From Streptomyces cynarae (GTDB lineage Bacteria; Actinomycetota; Actinomycetes; Streptomycetales; Streptomycetaceae): a stretch of 64,000 bases of DNA. The DNA lies in assembly GCF_025642135.1 (NCBI RefSeq), contig NZ_CP106793.1:2587001-2651000 (forward strand), written 5' to 3'. The position numbers were made by a program, and so were the translations under genes. Of the stretch, positions 1-8,954 are shown piece by piece. A model generated the notes under the pieces. The model was not told where the DNA came from and ran no database searches. It was given only the letters and a program-made list of their open reading frames with translations. How positions within the stretch are numbered: the first letter of the stretch is position 1; every line of letters starts with the position of its first letter.

Positions 1-110
1 CCGGGCGTACAGCCGACCAGCAGCAGGACGACGCCCGAGATCCGCACCGAACGGAGCGAACGGAGCGGGCGTCTTTTCCTGCCCCTTCGTGCTCTTCGGA
101 AGACACGCAT
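1..110 (-). CDS. Lipoprotein, N-terminal fragment (runs off the window)
   Basis: Only the first 36 codons are inside the window; the rest lies beyond position 1. From an ATG at 110 the translation has a very arginine-rich n-region (MRVFRRARRGRKRR), then a hydrophobic stretch (ISGVVLLLVGC) ending in a lipobox, LVGC followed by TP. This is the layout of a bacterial type II signal peptide, so the product should be lipid-anchored on the outer face of the membrane. It is transcribed divergently from the MarP-like gene. A GTG further inside (VRISGVV) is an alternative start. The mature protein is not visible, so no function is offered. Confidence 0.5.
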   Translation of the reverse strand, partial: MRVFRRARRGRKRRPLRSLRSVRISGVVLLLVGCTP

Positions 111-375
111 GGACCCACTGTCCATCCCCTCCGTCGCGTCCGCGATGTGTGGTGTGCCACCCGGTGGAACCATCGTCCAGGTCCAGGACGTTTTCACCAG
201 TGCGCGTCGCGCGGGTCGCCCGGGCAACCACACGCCGGCCGGCGGTCCGGAGGTTGTCCCCCGGGTGGTGCAGCGCAGGTCGGCGCGCGGAGCCGATTTC
301 CGCGCGCGGCGTGCGTGGGGCTGATCACCGGAACCCCGCTGCGCGTACTAAGGGGTCCAAGAGAAAGGCGGCTTC

Positions 376-1560
376 GTGGACCTGCTCGACATCCTTCTGA
401 TGCTGGTCGTCCTGGCCTACGCGGCGTCCGGCTACCGGCGCGGACTGGTGGCCGGCTGTGTCTCCCTGGCCGGTTTCGTGGGCGGCGCCGTCGTCGGCGT
501 GTGGGTCCTGCCCTGGGTGATGCATCTGGTGACGCGGGGGACGACCGCGGCCACGGTGACGGCGGTGTTCACGGTGCTGGTCCCGGCGGCGATCGGCCAC
601 GAGCTGGCGGGCCGGCTCGCGCTGAAGCTGCGGCGTGAGCTGGACCACGGGCCGCTCAGGGTGGCCGACGGGATCGGCGGGGCGGCAGCCAACTCGCTGT
701 CGGTGCTGATCGTGGCGTGGGTGGCCGCGAGCGTCCTCGGCGCCTCCTCCTCACCGCTGGTCACGGAGGCGATCCGGGACTCACGGCTGCTGGGCGCCGT
801 GCAGAACGTGATGCCGGACACCACCCCCACGTGGTTCTCGCGCGCCACCTCCGCGCTCACCCAGGCCGGCTTCCCACAGGTCTTCAACCCCTTCGAGAAC
901 GAGCCGACGGCGGGGGTGGCCAAGCCCTCCGGGGACAACGTCACACCGAGCGCCACGAACGCGGCGAAGCTCAGCACGGTCAAGATCGAGGGCGCTTCGG
1001 GCCTCCAGGGCCGCGAGGGCAGCGGGTTCGTGTACGCGGCGCGGCATGTGATGACCAACGCCCACGTGGTGGCCGGCATCGACCATCCGACCGTGCGCAT
1101 CGGCGGCGTCGGTCCGGCGTACGCCGCCCGGGTGGTGCTCTTCGACCCCGACCGGGACGTGGCCGTGCTGTACGTGCCGGATCTGCGGGCGCCGGTGCTG
1201 CGCTTCGACGACGACGCCAAGCGCGGTGACGCGGCCGTGGTCGCGGGCTATCCGCAGGACGGCGACCTGACACTGCGGGCCGCCACGGTCGCGAACAAGA
1301 TCCAGGCGACGGGTCAGAACATCTACAACACGGGCACCGTCACGCGGGAGATCTACTCCATCCGCTCCACGGTCCTGCCGGGCAACTCCGGCGGCCCGCT
1401 GCTCACCACCGACGGTGAGGTGTACGGCGTGGTGTTCGCCCGGTCCACCTCCGACCAGGAGACGGGGTACGTCCTGACGGCGGACGAGGTGACGGGCGAC
1501 GCCCAACGGGCGGCGAGCGCCACGACACCCGTGGACACGGGCGAGCTCGTCACGTCCTGA
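376..1560 (+). CDS. MarP-family membrane-anchored trypsin-like serine protease
   Basis: 394 residues from a GTG start with AGAAAGG about 9 bases upstream. Residues 1-160 are a CvpA-type domain with about four hydrophobic segments. A linker follows, then a chymotrypsin-fold protease domain from about residue 195. The catalytic triad is readable: His230 in TNAHVV, Asp261 in DPDRDVAVL and Ser338 in PGNSGGPLL. The arrangement is that of mycobacterial MarP (Rv3671c), a protease needed for acid and oxidative stress resistance; that role is established for Mycobacterium and only inferred here. The catalytic domain should face the extracytoplasmic side. It is a single-gene unit closed by a hairpin directly after the stop. 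Confidence 0.9.
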   Translation: MDLLDILLMLVVLAYAASGYRRGLVAGCVSLAGFVGGAVVGVWVLPWVMHLVTRGTTAATVTAVFTVLVPAAIGHELAGRLALKLRRELDHGPLRVADGIGGAAANSLSVLIVAWVAASVLGASSSPLVTEAIRDSRLLGAVQNVMPDTTPTWFSRATSALTQAGFPQVFNPFENEPTAGVAKPSGDNVTPSATNAAKLSTVKIEGASGLQGREGSGFVYAARHVMTNAHVVAGIDHPTVRIGGVGPAYAARVVLFDPDRDVAVLYVPDLRAPVLRFDDDAKRGDAAVVAGYPQDGDLTLRAATVANKIQATGQNIYNTGTVTREIYSIRSTVLPGNSGGPLLTTDGEVYGVVFARSTSDQETGYVLTADEVTGDAQRAASATTPVDTGELVTS

Positions 1561-1616
1561 GGGGTCCTTGCGCCATGAGCGCCCGATGAGGTCGCGTGGT
1601 GCGGTGCAAGGACCCC
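1561..1616. terminator. Bidirectional hairpin between convergent genes
   Basis: GGGGTCCTTGC at 1561-1571 pairs perfectly with GCAAGGACCCC at 1606-1616 (11 bp, 34-base loop). It starts at the base after the protease stop codon and lies 14 bases before the end of the convergent acetyltransferase gene, so it can serve both. There is no U-tract, as is usual in Streptomyces. Confidence 0.75.
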
Positions 1617-1630
1617 TGAGCCCGTGGCTG

Positions 1631-2119
1631 TCACAGAAAGCGGCCCATGAGGACGTCGTCGACGTACTCGCCCTCGATCAGGAACTCCTCGGGCAGGACG
1701 CCCTCCACCACGAAGCCCTCGGACTCGTAGAGCCCCCGGGCGGGGGTGTTGTGGCCGAGGACGCGCAGGGTGATACGGCGGGCGCCGCGGCGGCGGGCCT
1801 CGTCCTGGGCGGCCCGGAGCAACGCCCGGCCGACGCCGGCGCCGCGTGCCTCCTCGGCGACGGCCAGGCCCTGGATCTGCCGGACGTGGGAGTTGCACGC
1901 GAGCGAGGTCGGAAACCCGAGCCGGATGTAGCCGACGAGCGCGCCGCCGAGTTCCGCGACGAGGTGGTCCCGCGGCCCGAACCGCTCGTTGTAGAAGGGC
2001 TCGTACGGCGGCTGGGGGCGGGGCTGGACGGCGTGCAGCGAGGACCAGGTCTCCCGGTCGAGCCGACCGAGCGCGTCCTCGTCGTCGGGGGTGGCGAGCC
2101 GTATGTACGCAGCGGGCAT
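1631..2119 (-). CDS. GNAT-family N-acetyltransferase
   Basis: 162 residues. The protein has the GNAT fold order: an N-terminal IRLATPDDEDAL strand-helix, a central VGYIRLGF strand, the acetyl-CoA loop around EEARGAGVGRALL (R-x-x-G-x-G/A type), then LRVLGHNTPARGLYESEGF, the typical C-terminal motif. It should transfer an acetyl group from acetyl-CoA to an amine; the acceptor cannot be predicted. I place the start at ATG 2119 because a TACAGT -10-like hexamer ends 7 bases upstream, suggesting a leaderless message. A GTG at 2128 would add three residues. It is divergent from the epimerase gene. Confidence 0.85.
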   Translation of the reverse strand: MPAAYIRLATPDDEDALGRLDRETWSSLHAVQPRPQPPYEPFYNERFGPRDHLVAELGGALVGYIRLGFPTSLACNSHVRQIQGLAVAEEARGAGVGRALLRAAQDEARRRGARRITLRVLGHNTPARGLYESEGFVVEGVLPEEFLIEGEYVDDVLMGRFL

Positions 2120-2190
2120 GAAGGTCACTGTACGGCGGGGTACGCATGTCCTGACCGGGGTTTTAAGCGGCGACGGGCAGGATGGATTTC

Positions 2191-3093
2191 ATGGAACTTT
2201 CAAGGATCGCCGTGGCCGGTGCGTCCGGACTCATCGGCAGTGCCCTGGTCCGGTCACTGGCGGCGGAGGGGCATGAGGTGGTGCGCCTGGTGCGTCGCGC
2301 GGCCCGGGGCGAGGACGAGGTCTGCTGGGATCCGGAGGGGCAGTACATCGACACGGCCGGGCTGGCCGGGTGCGACGCGGTGGTCAACCTCGCCGGGGCC
2401 GGGGTCGGCGACCACCGCTGGACGGACGCGTACAAGAAGACGCTGCGGGACAGCAGGGTGCTCGGTACGGCGGCGCTCGCGGAGGCCGTCGCCTCCCTGC
2501 CCGAACCGCCGCGCGTGCTGGTGAACGCGAGCGCGATCGGCTACTACGGCGAGACCGGGGACCAAGTGGTCGACGAGGAGGCTCCGCCAGGGGACGGCTT
2601 CCTGTCCCGGATGTGCGTGGAGTGGGAGGATGCGACGGATCCCGCCCGGGAGGCGGGCGTGCGGACGGTGTTTCTGCGCACGGGACTGGTGGTGGCGCGT
2701 GAAGGCGGCGCGTGGGGCCGACTGTTCCCCCTCTTCCAGGCGGGGCTCGGCGGGCGCATGGGAGACGGGCGCCAGTACTGGTCGTTCATCTCGCTGTACG
2801 ACGAGGTGGCGGCGATCCGTCATCTCCTGGGCACGGACGGACTGTCCGGGCCGTTCAACCTGACGGCTCCCGAGCCGCTGACGAACGGTGAGATCACGGC
2901 GGCCATGGGACGGGTGCTGCACCGGCCGACGCTCTTCTCCGTGCCCGCGCCCGCACTGCGGCTCGCGCTCGGCGAGATGGCCGGGGATGTGCTCGGCAGC
3001 GCCCGGGTGGTGCCCAAGCGGCTGCTGGAGTCGGGGTTCTCGTTCACGTTCCCCGAGATCGAGGACGCGCTGCGGGCGGCGCTCGGGCGGTGA
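2191..3093 (+). CDS. TIGR01777-type NAD(P)-binding epimerase (SDR superfamily)
   Basis: 300 residues. It opens with a Rossmann NAD(P) motif, VAGASGLIGSALV (G-x-x-G-x-x-G). Family landmarks follow: NLAGAGVGDHRW, the SDR-like segment ASAIGYYGETGD with the catalytic-type Tyr-Tyr, and the C-terminal half with MGDGRQYWSFISLYDEV and LNLTAPEPLTN-like sequence. Relatives include E. coli YfcH; the substrate of this family is unknown. ATG 2191 is preferred over ATG 2182 because GGCAGGATGG sits at a normal ribosome-binding distance from 2191 but only 1-2 bases from 2182. It appears monocistronic. Confidence 0.85.
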   Translation: MELSRIAVAGASGLIGSALVRSLAAEGHEVVRLVRRAARGEDEVCWDPEGQYIDTAGLAGCDAVVNLAGAGVGDHRWTDAYKKTLRDSRVLGTAALAEAVASLPEPPRVLVNASAIGYYGETGDQVVDEEAPPGDGFLSRMCVEWEDATDPAREAGVRTVFLRTGLVVAREGGAWGRLFPLFQAGLGGRMGDGRQYWSFISLYDEVAAIRHLLGTDGLSGPFNLTAPEPLTNGEITAAMGRVLHRPTLFSVPAPALRLALGEMAGDVLGSARVVPKRLLESGFSFTFPEIEDALRAALGR

Positions 3094-3281
3094 CCGGACG
3101 GCGCACCGGCGGACGAAACCTTTCGCGTTCGACCATATGCGACCGCTGTGCGACCGTGCTCTGTTGATGCGCGACTTCACTTGACCGTGCGTGGCCCTAC
3201 CCTCGAGCAGAACTCGGGTATTCCTGAAGCCGGTCGCGGGCATGACGTCTTCGCCGACCGCGCAACCTCGAGGAGGGGCAC

Positions 3282-4652
3282 GTGTTGAAGCCCGTGTATC
3301 AGGCGGACGTCGTCATCGTGGGGGCCGGGGTGGCGGGCCTCGCGGCGGCCCACCGGCTGACCAGCGCAGGAGTGAGTACCACCGTCCTGGAGGCCGCCCA
3401 TGGTGTGGGCGGCCGGATGTCGACCGAGAAGGTCGACGGCTTCCGGCTCGACCGCGTCGGACAGCTCCTGTCCACGTCGTATCCCGAACTGGGCCTGACT
3501 CCCGGGCTCGACGCGCTCGTCCTGCGGCCCTTCGCGCCGGGCGTCCTGGTGCACAGCGGCGGCCGTCACCGGCGCGCGGGCGCTCTCCCGATGGCAGGGG
3601 GCGCACGGGGAGCGCTCAACGCCGTTCGCGCTCTCGCCGGTGCGCCCCGCTCGGGAAGCGGAACGGCCGGCGTGCGGGCCGTCCGGCCGAGGGCGGCGGG
3701 ATCCCCGGCCCCGCTCGGCGGTGCCGTGGACCAGGCGCGGCTCAACGCGGCACTGGCCCGGATGGCCGCGACCCCCGTGGAACGGCTGCTGGCGCGGCCC
3801 GAGTCGACCGCCGGGCGCGCGCTCGCGGCCCGCGGGATGCCCGCCCGTACGGTCGAGGGCTTTCTGCGTCCGCTGCTCGCCGCGCTGTTGTGCGACCCGG
3901 AGCTCGGCATGTCGAGCCGCGCCGCCGACCTGGCGCTGCGCGCCTTCGCGAGCGGTCGGCTGTGCCTGCCGGAGGGCGGCGCCGAGATGCTGCCCGAGCT
4001 GCTGGCGCAGGCGCTGCCGTCGGGCACGGTGCACACGGGCGTGCGCGCCACCTCGATCTCCACCACTTCGGTCACCACCGCCGAGCACGGCGAATTCCGC
4101 TGCCGCGCCGTGCTGTTGGCCACCGACGCGCACGCCGCCGCCGAGTTGCTGCCCGGGCTGCGCGTGCCCGAGTTCCATCCCGTCACGGTCGTCCACCACA
4201 CCATGGACGAGCCGCCGCCGACCGGCGCGTCACTGCTGCTCGACGCGGACCGCGACGGCCCGGTGGCGCACACGGCGGTGGTCAGCCTGGTGGACCCGTC
4301 CCGGGCGCCCGCGGGCCGGCCCCTGGTCTCCTCCACCGTCCTCGGCGCGCCGCCGGAGGACGTCGACGGCGCCGTACGCGCCCATCTGACCCGGCTGTAC
4401 GGCACCTCGACCACACGGTGGGAGACGCTCGCCGTGCACCACACCGCGCGGGCCGTCCCGGTGATGCGCCCTCCGCACGACGTACGCCGGCCGGTGCGGC
4501 TGCTGGCCGGTCTGTATGTGTGCGGCGACCACCGGGACACGGGCACGGTGCAGGGGGCACTGCACTCGGGTCACCGGGCCGCCTCCGCGGTCCTGGCGGA
4601 CCTGGGCACGGCTCCGACCATGCTGGCGGACCCGCTGCCGACGGCGGCCTGA
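3282..4652 (+). CDS. FAD-dependent amine oxidase/phytoene-desaturase-like oxidoreductase
   Basis: 456 residues from GTG 3282, with GAGGAGG about 6 bases upstream. The first 60 residues contain the dinucleotide-binding motif VVIVGAGVAGLAAAHRL, followed by the conserved acidic turn VLEAAHGVGGRMST of FAD-binding oxidoreductases. The C-terminal end, GLYVCGDHRDTGTVQGALHSGHRAA, is the usual second FAD-contact motif (V-x-G-D-x-x-x-x-G-S-x-x-G-A). It should be a soluble flavoprotein; the substrate is not predictable. Its 3' end lies 13 bases from the convergent regulator gene. Confidence 0.85.
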   Translation: MLKPVYQADVVIVGAGVAGLAAAHRLTSAGVSTTVLEAAHGVGGRMSTEKVDGFRLDRVGQLLSTSYPELGLTPGLDALVLRPFAPGVLVHSGGRHRRAGALPMAGGARGALNAVRALAGAPRSGSGTAGVRAVRPRAAGSPAPLGGAVDQARLNAALARMAATPVERLLARPESTAGRALAARGMPARTVEGFLRPLLAALLCDPELGMSSRAADLALRAFASGRLCLPEGGAEMLPELLAQALPSGTVHTGVRATSISTTSVTTAEHGEFRCRAVLLATDAHAAAELLPGLRVPEFHPVTVVHHTMDEPPPTGASLLLDADRDGPVAHTAVVSLVDPSRAPAGRPLVSSTVLGAPPEDVDGAVRAHLTRLYGTSTTRWETLAVHHTARAVPVMRPPHDVRRPVRLLAGLYVCGDHRDTGTVQGALHSGHRAASAVLADLGTAPTMLADPLPTAA

Positions 4653-4665
4653 GCGGCCGCCGGGG

Positions 4666-6141
4666 TCAGTGCAGGGCGGCGACCTTGTCCCGGTAGCCGC
4701 GCACGGGGGCGGCGTCCTTGTACGGCTCCAGGCGGCGCTCGAAGTCCCGTACGTACTCCGTCGCCCGCACCGACCGCATCTCCGCCGCCTGCCCGGCGGC
4801 CTCGGCCGCGAGCTGGCACGCCTGGTCCAGCTCGCCGAGGCCGAGCCGGGCCGTGGCGAGCACGACCCGGCAGAACAGCCGGCTGCGGGCGTAGCCGGGC
4901 GCGCGCAGCTGCAGCGAGCGCTCGGCGTGCTGGATGGCGGCCCGGTACTGCTGGAGGTCCCGGTGGCAGTGCCCGAACTCGTCGGCGAGCTGCGCCTCGT
5001 CGAAGAACCGCGCCCAGTACGGGGCCTCGTCGCCGGGCCGGGCGGACTCCAGCGCACGCTCGGCCCGTACGAGGGAGGACGTACAGGCGCGCACCTCGCC
5101 GAGCACGCCGTGCCCGCGCGCCTCCACGGCGTGCAGCAGCGCCTGCACGACGGGCGGCGCCGAGGTGCCGACACCCTGCTGTGCCACGCGCGCCAGCTGT
5201 ACGGCTTCGCGGCCGTGGCCGAGGTAGACGGCCTGGCGGCTCATCGTGACCAGCACGTACGCCCCGTACATCCGGTCCCCGGCGGCCTGGGCGAGACGGA
5301 GCGCCTGGACGAAGTAGCGCTGGGCGAGGCCGTGCGCGCCGATGTCGTACGACGTCCAGCCGGCGAGCCGGGTCAGATCGGCGGCGGCCGCGAACAGCCG
5401 GCGGCCGGTCTGCTCGCCGTAGGTTCCGCGGAGCATCGGCTCGGCCTCGTGCTCCAGGTAGCGCACGAGGGCCTGGCGGGCGTGGCCTCCGCCGTAGGCG
5501 TTGTCGAGGGCGCGGAACAGCTCGCCGACCGAGCGGAGGGCGGCGATGTCTCCGCCGGTGACCTTCTGGCCGGGGCCGCGCTCGGACTGGCCGCGCTGCC
5601 GGGACGGGGGTCCACCCTGTTCGAGCGGAGTCGAGAACTTGGGGGAGGCGGGGCGGCCCTGGGCGGGGATGCGGGGGACGCTCTCGCAGCGGGCGACCTT
5701 GTCGTCCGGGCGCCCGATCAGCCAGTCCCGGCTGGGGACGACGAGCCCGGCCGGCGTGAACGCGATCTTCCGGAGCTCGGCGTGGCTGCCGGAGTCCTTG
5801 CGCCACAGGCCGCTGACGATGTCGACGGCCTCCTCCGGAGTGGCGGCGAACTCCAGCCCCGCGTACACCGGGGCGCAGGCGTCGAGCCCGAGGTCCTGGG
5901 CGGTGAGCCGGCGTCCGAGCCTGCGGGTGAACACCTCTGCGATCAGCGCCGGGGTGGTGCCGCGCGGTTGCTGCCCGCGCAGCCAGCGCGTCACGGACGT
6001 CTTGTCGTATCTCAGATCCAGCCCGTGTTCGAGGCCCAGCTGGTCGACGCGACGGGCGAGACCTGCGTTGGAGAACCCCGCTTCTGCGATGAGCGCGGCG
6101 AGCTGTCGGTTGGGGGTGCGCTGCGCGGGTCGTTCCGTCAT
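4666..6141 (-). CDS. NsdA-like DNA-binding regulator with TPR-type helical repeats
   Basis: 491 residues from ATG 6141, with AGGAG 12 bases upstream; an in-frame reading extending to 6258 has no good ribosome site. Residues 1-75 carry a helix-turn-helix (LAALIAEAGFSNAGLARRVDQLG ... SVTRWLRGQQPRG). The remainder from about residue 190 is alpha-helical with TPR-like repeats (RALDNAYGGGHARQALVRYL; RYFVQALRLAQAAGD; AIQHAERSLQL). The architecture resembles NsdA and its Streptomyces paralogues, which act on differentiation and antibiotic production; assignment to that group is from memory. The linker at residues 165-179 is encoded by a copy of a palindromic repeat (5606-5645). It is divergent from lipB. 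Confidence 0.75.
   Translation of the reverse strand: MTERPAQRTPNRQLAALIAEAGFSNAGLARRVDQLGLEHGLDLRYDKTSVTRWLRGQQPRGTTPALIAEVFTRRLGRRLTAQDLGLDACAPVYAGLEFAATPEEAVDIVSGLWRKDSGSHAELRKIAFTPAGLVVPSRDWLIGRPDDKVARCESVPRIPAQGRPASPKFSTPLEQGGPPSRQRGQSERGPGQKVTGGDIAALRSVGELFRALDNAYGGGHARQALVRYLEHEAEPMLRGTYGEQTGRRLFAAAADLTRLAGWTSYDIGAHGLAQRYFVQALRLAQAAGDRMYGAYVLVTMSRQAVYLGHGREAVQLARVAQQGVGTSAPPVVQALLHAVEARGHGVLGEVRACTSSLVRAERALESARPGDEAPYWARFFDEAQLADEFGHCHRDLQQYRAAIQHAERSLQLRAPGYARSRLFCRVVLATARLGLGELDQACQLAAEAAGQAAEMRSVRATEYVRDFERRLEPYKDAAPVRGYRDKVAALH
5606..5645. repeat. 40-bp palindromic repeat, copy 1, inside a coding sequence
   Basis: The element is bounded by GGGGG at both ends and centres on TTCGAGCGGAGTCGAGAA. 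Its reverse complement matches the copy at 51506-51545 at 36 of 40 positions. Here it is read in frame within the NsdA-like gene and encodes SPKFSTPLEQGGPP. From memory, this sequence family is dispersed in many Streptomyces genomes, usually between genes. Confidence 0.8.
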
Positions 6142-6382
6142 CTGCGGTGCGGTCTCCTGCCTGCCCTGACATCGTCTGTGAACAGCCCTTATGGCCTGGT
6201 GACGGCGTGAATGTAGCGGAGAGTGAGCAGACGATCGCACTCTTCGGTACCCATTCATCCGATCGTGTGAGGATTGCTGGGTCGAGCTGACGGTGGCCCG
6301 GGCGGCGCCCTTCCTCCGGGCCGGACGTACAGTGGCGTGGGCGCGTTTCGCGCCTTACGAGGCTTCTAGGGAGGCGCTTGCC

Positions 6383-7180
6383 GTGAGCGAGTTGCGGTTC
6401 GTCCGTATGGGGTTCGGGACCGATGCCGTCGACTACCAGGAGGCGTGGGACGAGCAGCGCCGGGTGCACGCCGCCCGCTTCGCGGACGAGATCCCGGACA
6501 CCTGCCTGCTCCTGGAGCACCCCCCGGTCTATACGGCGGGCCGGCGCACGGCGCCCGAGGAGCGGCCCCTGGACGGCACGCCGGTCATCGACGTGGACCG
6601 CGGCGGCAAGATCACCTGGCACGGCCCGGGCCAGCTGGTGGGCTACCCGATCCAGAAGCTCCCGCGCCCAGTGGACGTGGTGGCCCACGTACGGCGCCTC
6701 GAGGAGGCCCTGATCCGCACGTGTGCGGAGTTCGGCCTGGAGACGACGCGGGTGGAGGGCCGGAGCGGGGTGTGGGTTCTAGGGGACCCGGTCGACCAGC
6801 GCCCCTCCCTGGGCGGTCTCTCCCTGGACTTCGACCCGCGCCTGCACGACGAGGAGTTCGACCCGCGGCTGAACGGCCCGGAGTACGCGCCGTCCAACGC
6901 GGGGCAGCGACGGGAGGACCGCAAGATCGCGGCGATCGGGATCCGCGTCGCCAAGGGTGTCACGATGCACGGCTTCGCGTTGAACGTGAACCCGGACAAC
7001 GCGTGGTTCGACAAGATCATCCCGTGCGGGATCCGGGACGCGGGTGTCACGTCCCTGGCGAACGAGCTGGGCCGGGACGTGACGATCGAGGAGGTGCTGC
7101 CGGTGGTGGAGCGGCACCTGCGGGACGTGCTGGAGAACGCGGACCTGAAGCCGCGGGAGGTCGAGCGGGCCTCGGCGTGA
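6383..7180 (+). CDS. lipB: Octanoyl-[ACP]:protein N-octanoyltransferase LipB
   Basis: 265 residues. It transfers octanoate from octanoyl-ACP to lipoyl domains of enzymes such as pyruvate dehydrogenase and the glycine cleavage H protein, supplying the substrate for LipA. Motifs present: [28 protein letters not shown], the lysine of [11 protein letters not shown] (Lys181) and the catalytic cysteine of [13 protein letters not shown] (Cys215). GTG 6383 is chosen because GGGAGG ends 8 bases before it. Between the two halves there is an insertion (about residues 140-180, [20 protein letters not shown]) longer than in E. coli LipB. lipA follows after 145 bases. Confidence 0.95.
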   Translation: MSELRFVRMGFGTDAVDYQEAWDEQRRVHAARFADEIPDTCLLLEHPPVYTAGRRTAPEERPLDGTPVIDVDRGGKITWHGPGQLVGYPIQKLPRPVDVVAHVRRLEEALIRTCAEFGLETTRVEGRSGVWVLGDPVDQRPSLGGLSLDFDPRLHDEEFDPRLNGPEYAPSNAGQRREDRKIAAIGIRVAKGVTMHGFALNVNPDNAWFDKIIPCGIRDAGVTSLANELGRDVTIEEVLPVVERHLRDVLENADLKPREVERASA

Positions 7181-7325
7181 GGACGCGCCCGGGTGTGCGA
7201 AACCAATCCCGCGCACCCGGCAGGGGAATGCACCCCGAGGCCCCCAGGTTGGCCTCAACGCGGGGGCAGACAACCACGGGCGTACCCTGGTGTACGCCGA
7301 AGAATCGAAGCTACAGGGAGCCGAC

Positions 7326-8315
7326 GTGTCCGCAGTCGCACCCGACGGACGCAAGATGCTGCGCCTGGAGGTCCGCAACAGCCAGACCCCCATCGAGCGC
7401 AAGCCCGAGTGGATCAAGACCCGGGCGAAAATGGGTCCCGAGTACACGAAGATGCAGAACCTCGTGAAGAGCGAGGGCCTGCACACGGTCTGCCAGGAAG
7501 CCGGCTGTCCGAACATCTACGAGTGCTGGGAGGACCGCGAGGCCACCTTCCTCATCGGCGGCGACCAGTGCACCCGCCGCTGCGACTTCTGCCAGATCGA
7601 CACCGGCAAGCCCGAGGCACTCGACCGCGACGAACCGCGTCGCGTCGGTGAGTCCGTGGTCACCATGGACCTGAACTACGCCACCATCACCGGCGTCGCC
7701 CGCGACGACCTGGAGGACGGCGGCGCCTGGCTGTACGCCGAGACCGTGCGGCAGATCCACCGGCAGACGGCGGACCGCGAGGGCGGCCGTACGAAGGTCG
7801 AGCTCCTCGCCCCCGACTTCAACGCGGTCCCGGAGCAGCTCGAGGAGGTCTTCTCCTCCCGCCCCGAGGTCTTCGCCCACAACATCGAGACCGTCCCGCG
7901 GATCTTCAAGCGCATCCGCCCCGGCTTCCGCTACGAGCGCTCCCTCAAGGTGATCACCGCGGCCCGCGACTACGGGCTGGTGACGAAGTCGAACCTGATC
8001 CTCGGCATGGGCGAGACCCGCGAGGAGGTCGGCGAGGCCCTGCGCCACCTGCACGACGCCGGCTGCGAACTGGTCACCATCACCCAGTACCTGCGGCCGA
8101 GCGTTCGCCACCACCCCGTGGAGCGCTGGGTGAAGCCGCAGGAGTTCGTGGAACTGAAGGAGGAGGCCGAGGAGATCGGTTTCTCCGGCGTCATGTCCGG
8201 TCCGCTCGTGCGCTCCTCGTACCGCGCCGGGCGGCTCTACCGGATGGCCGTCGAGCAGCGTCAGGCGGATGCTCCGCGGCAGGGCAGCACATACGTCGCC
8301 GCACAGGCCGTCTGA
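7326..8315 (+). CDS. lipA: Lipoyl synthase LipA (radical SAM)
   Basis: 329 residues. LipA inserts two sulfur atoms at C6 and C8 of protein-bound octanoate using S-adenosylmethionine. Both iron-sulfur sites are visible: the auxiliary cluster cysteines in [12 protein letters not shown] and the radical SAM triad in CTRRCDFC. The C-terminal [16 protein letters not shown] contains the conserved RSSY serine that ligates the auxiliary cluster. Start GTG 7326 has AGGGA 7 bases upstream; reading from GTG 7290 would leave no ribosome site. It lies downstream of lipB in the same direction, so the two genes form a lipoylation unit. Confidence 0.97.
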   Translation: MSAVAPDGRKMLRLEVRNSQTPIERKPEWIKTRAKMGPEYTKMQNLVKSEGLHTVCQEAGCPNIYECWEDREATFLIGGDQCTRRCDFCQIDTGKPEALDRDEPRRVGESVVTMDLNYATITGVARDDLEDGGAWLYAETVRQIHRQTADREGGRTKVELLAPDFNAVPEQLEEVFSSRPEVFAHNIETVPRIFKRIRPGFRYERSLKVITAARDYGLVTKSNLILGMGETREEVGEALRHLHDAGCELVTITQYLRPSVRHHPVERWVKPQEFVELKEEAEEIGFSGVMSGPLVRSSYRAGRLYRMAVEQRQADAPRQGSTYVAAQAV

Positions 8316-8405
8316 CCCGGCCGTCACCCTGATGGTGGCACCCCGTGCCACTTCCCGTGTGTGAATCCGCACACAAGCGGCTACCGCCGGGTAGTGGCCG
8401 ATTGA

Positions 8406-8452
8406 CGCGGTCCCGACCGTCCCCGCAGCTAGCGGGCACCGTCGGGGCCGCG
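8406..8452 (+). terminator. Hairpin downstream of lipA
   Basis: CGCGGTCCCGAC (8406-8417) pairs with GTCGGGGCCGCG (8441-8452) over 12 bp with one G-U pair; a small inner stem (CCCCGC/GCGGG) fills the loop. It lies 90 bases after lipA and before the promoter of the next gene. Confidence 0.55.
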
Positions 8453-8491
8453 TTCGGGTTTTCGCGCTGCGCAGCAAGGCTTCATTGGCGT

Positions 8492-8520
8492 TTGACCGGT
8501 CGGTCACGTGCTGGTAACAC
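8492..8520 (+). promoter_or_regulatory. Candidate housekeeping promoter
   Basis: TTGACC (8492-8497), a 17-base spacer and TAACAC (8515-8520) fit the vegetative Streptomyces sigma consensus. Transcription would begin near 8527, about 65 bases before the small gene at 8593. Confidence 0.5.
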
Positions 8521-8592
8521 CAAACAGTGAGCCTGGCTTTACGCCCGGTAGCACCCAGGCCACGAGCCGCCGACCCGAGGGGGACGTCCACC

Positions 8593-8790
8593 ATGCAGGC
8601 CGCACCCGTACGTGCCAACGCGATCCCGTCGTTCACCGATGCACTCCGTGCCATCGAGTCGCTGCTCATGAGCAGCGGCCAGCGGACCGCCCGTCGCAAC
8701 GCCTGGAACTCCGTCCTGGAGGACCGCCGCCGCGCCAAGGACCGCGTCGAGGCCGAGCGCGTCCTTGAGGCCGCGGCGTCCCGCTCGTAA
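8593..8790 (+). CDS. Small conserved hypothetical protein
   Basis: 65 residues from ATG 8593 with GAGGGGGA about 8 bases upstream. The product is soluble and mostly helical: SFTDALRAIESLLMSSGQ, then a basic-acidic amphipathic helix NSVLEDRRRAKDRVEAERVLEAAA that could form a short coiled coil. No known domain or catalytic motif is visible. Its own promoter (8492-8520), strong ribosome site and coding-type third positions support it as real. Function unknown. Confidence 0.65.
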   Translation: MQAAPVRANAIPSFTDALRAIESLLMSSGQRTARRNAWNSVLEDRRRAKDRVEAERVLEAAASRS

Positions 8791-8954
8791 CAGCCGGTCC
8801 AGACCGGCGCCCCGCCCGTCACGGCCACCCGGTCCCGCCGATGGCCGCCACGCGGCGCCTCCCCGGCGCACCGGAGCGTCCCCACCGCTCCGCACCCGCT
8901 CCAACCCCGGCACTGCCGTCGTAGCCGCTTCCCCGGCCACGTAGACTGCGTGGC

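Noticed and set aside
89..400. Short plus-strand frames before the MarP-like gene
   Set aside because: They overlap the start of the MarP-like gene in a wrong frame, are arginine- and proline-rich and lack ribosome sites. The gap holds the promoters of two divergent genes.
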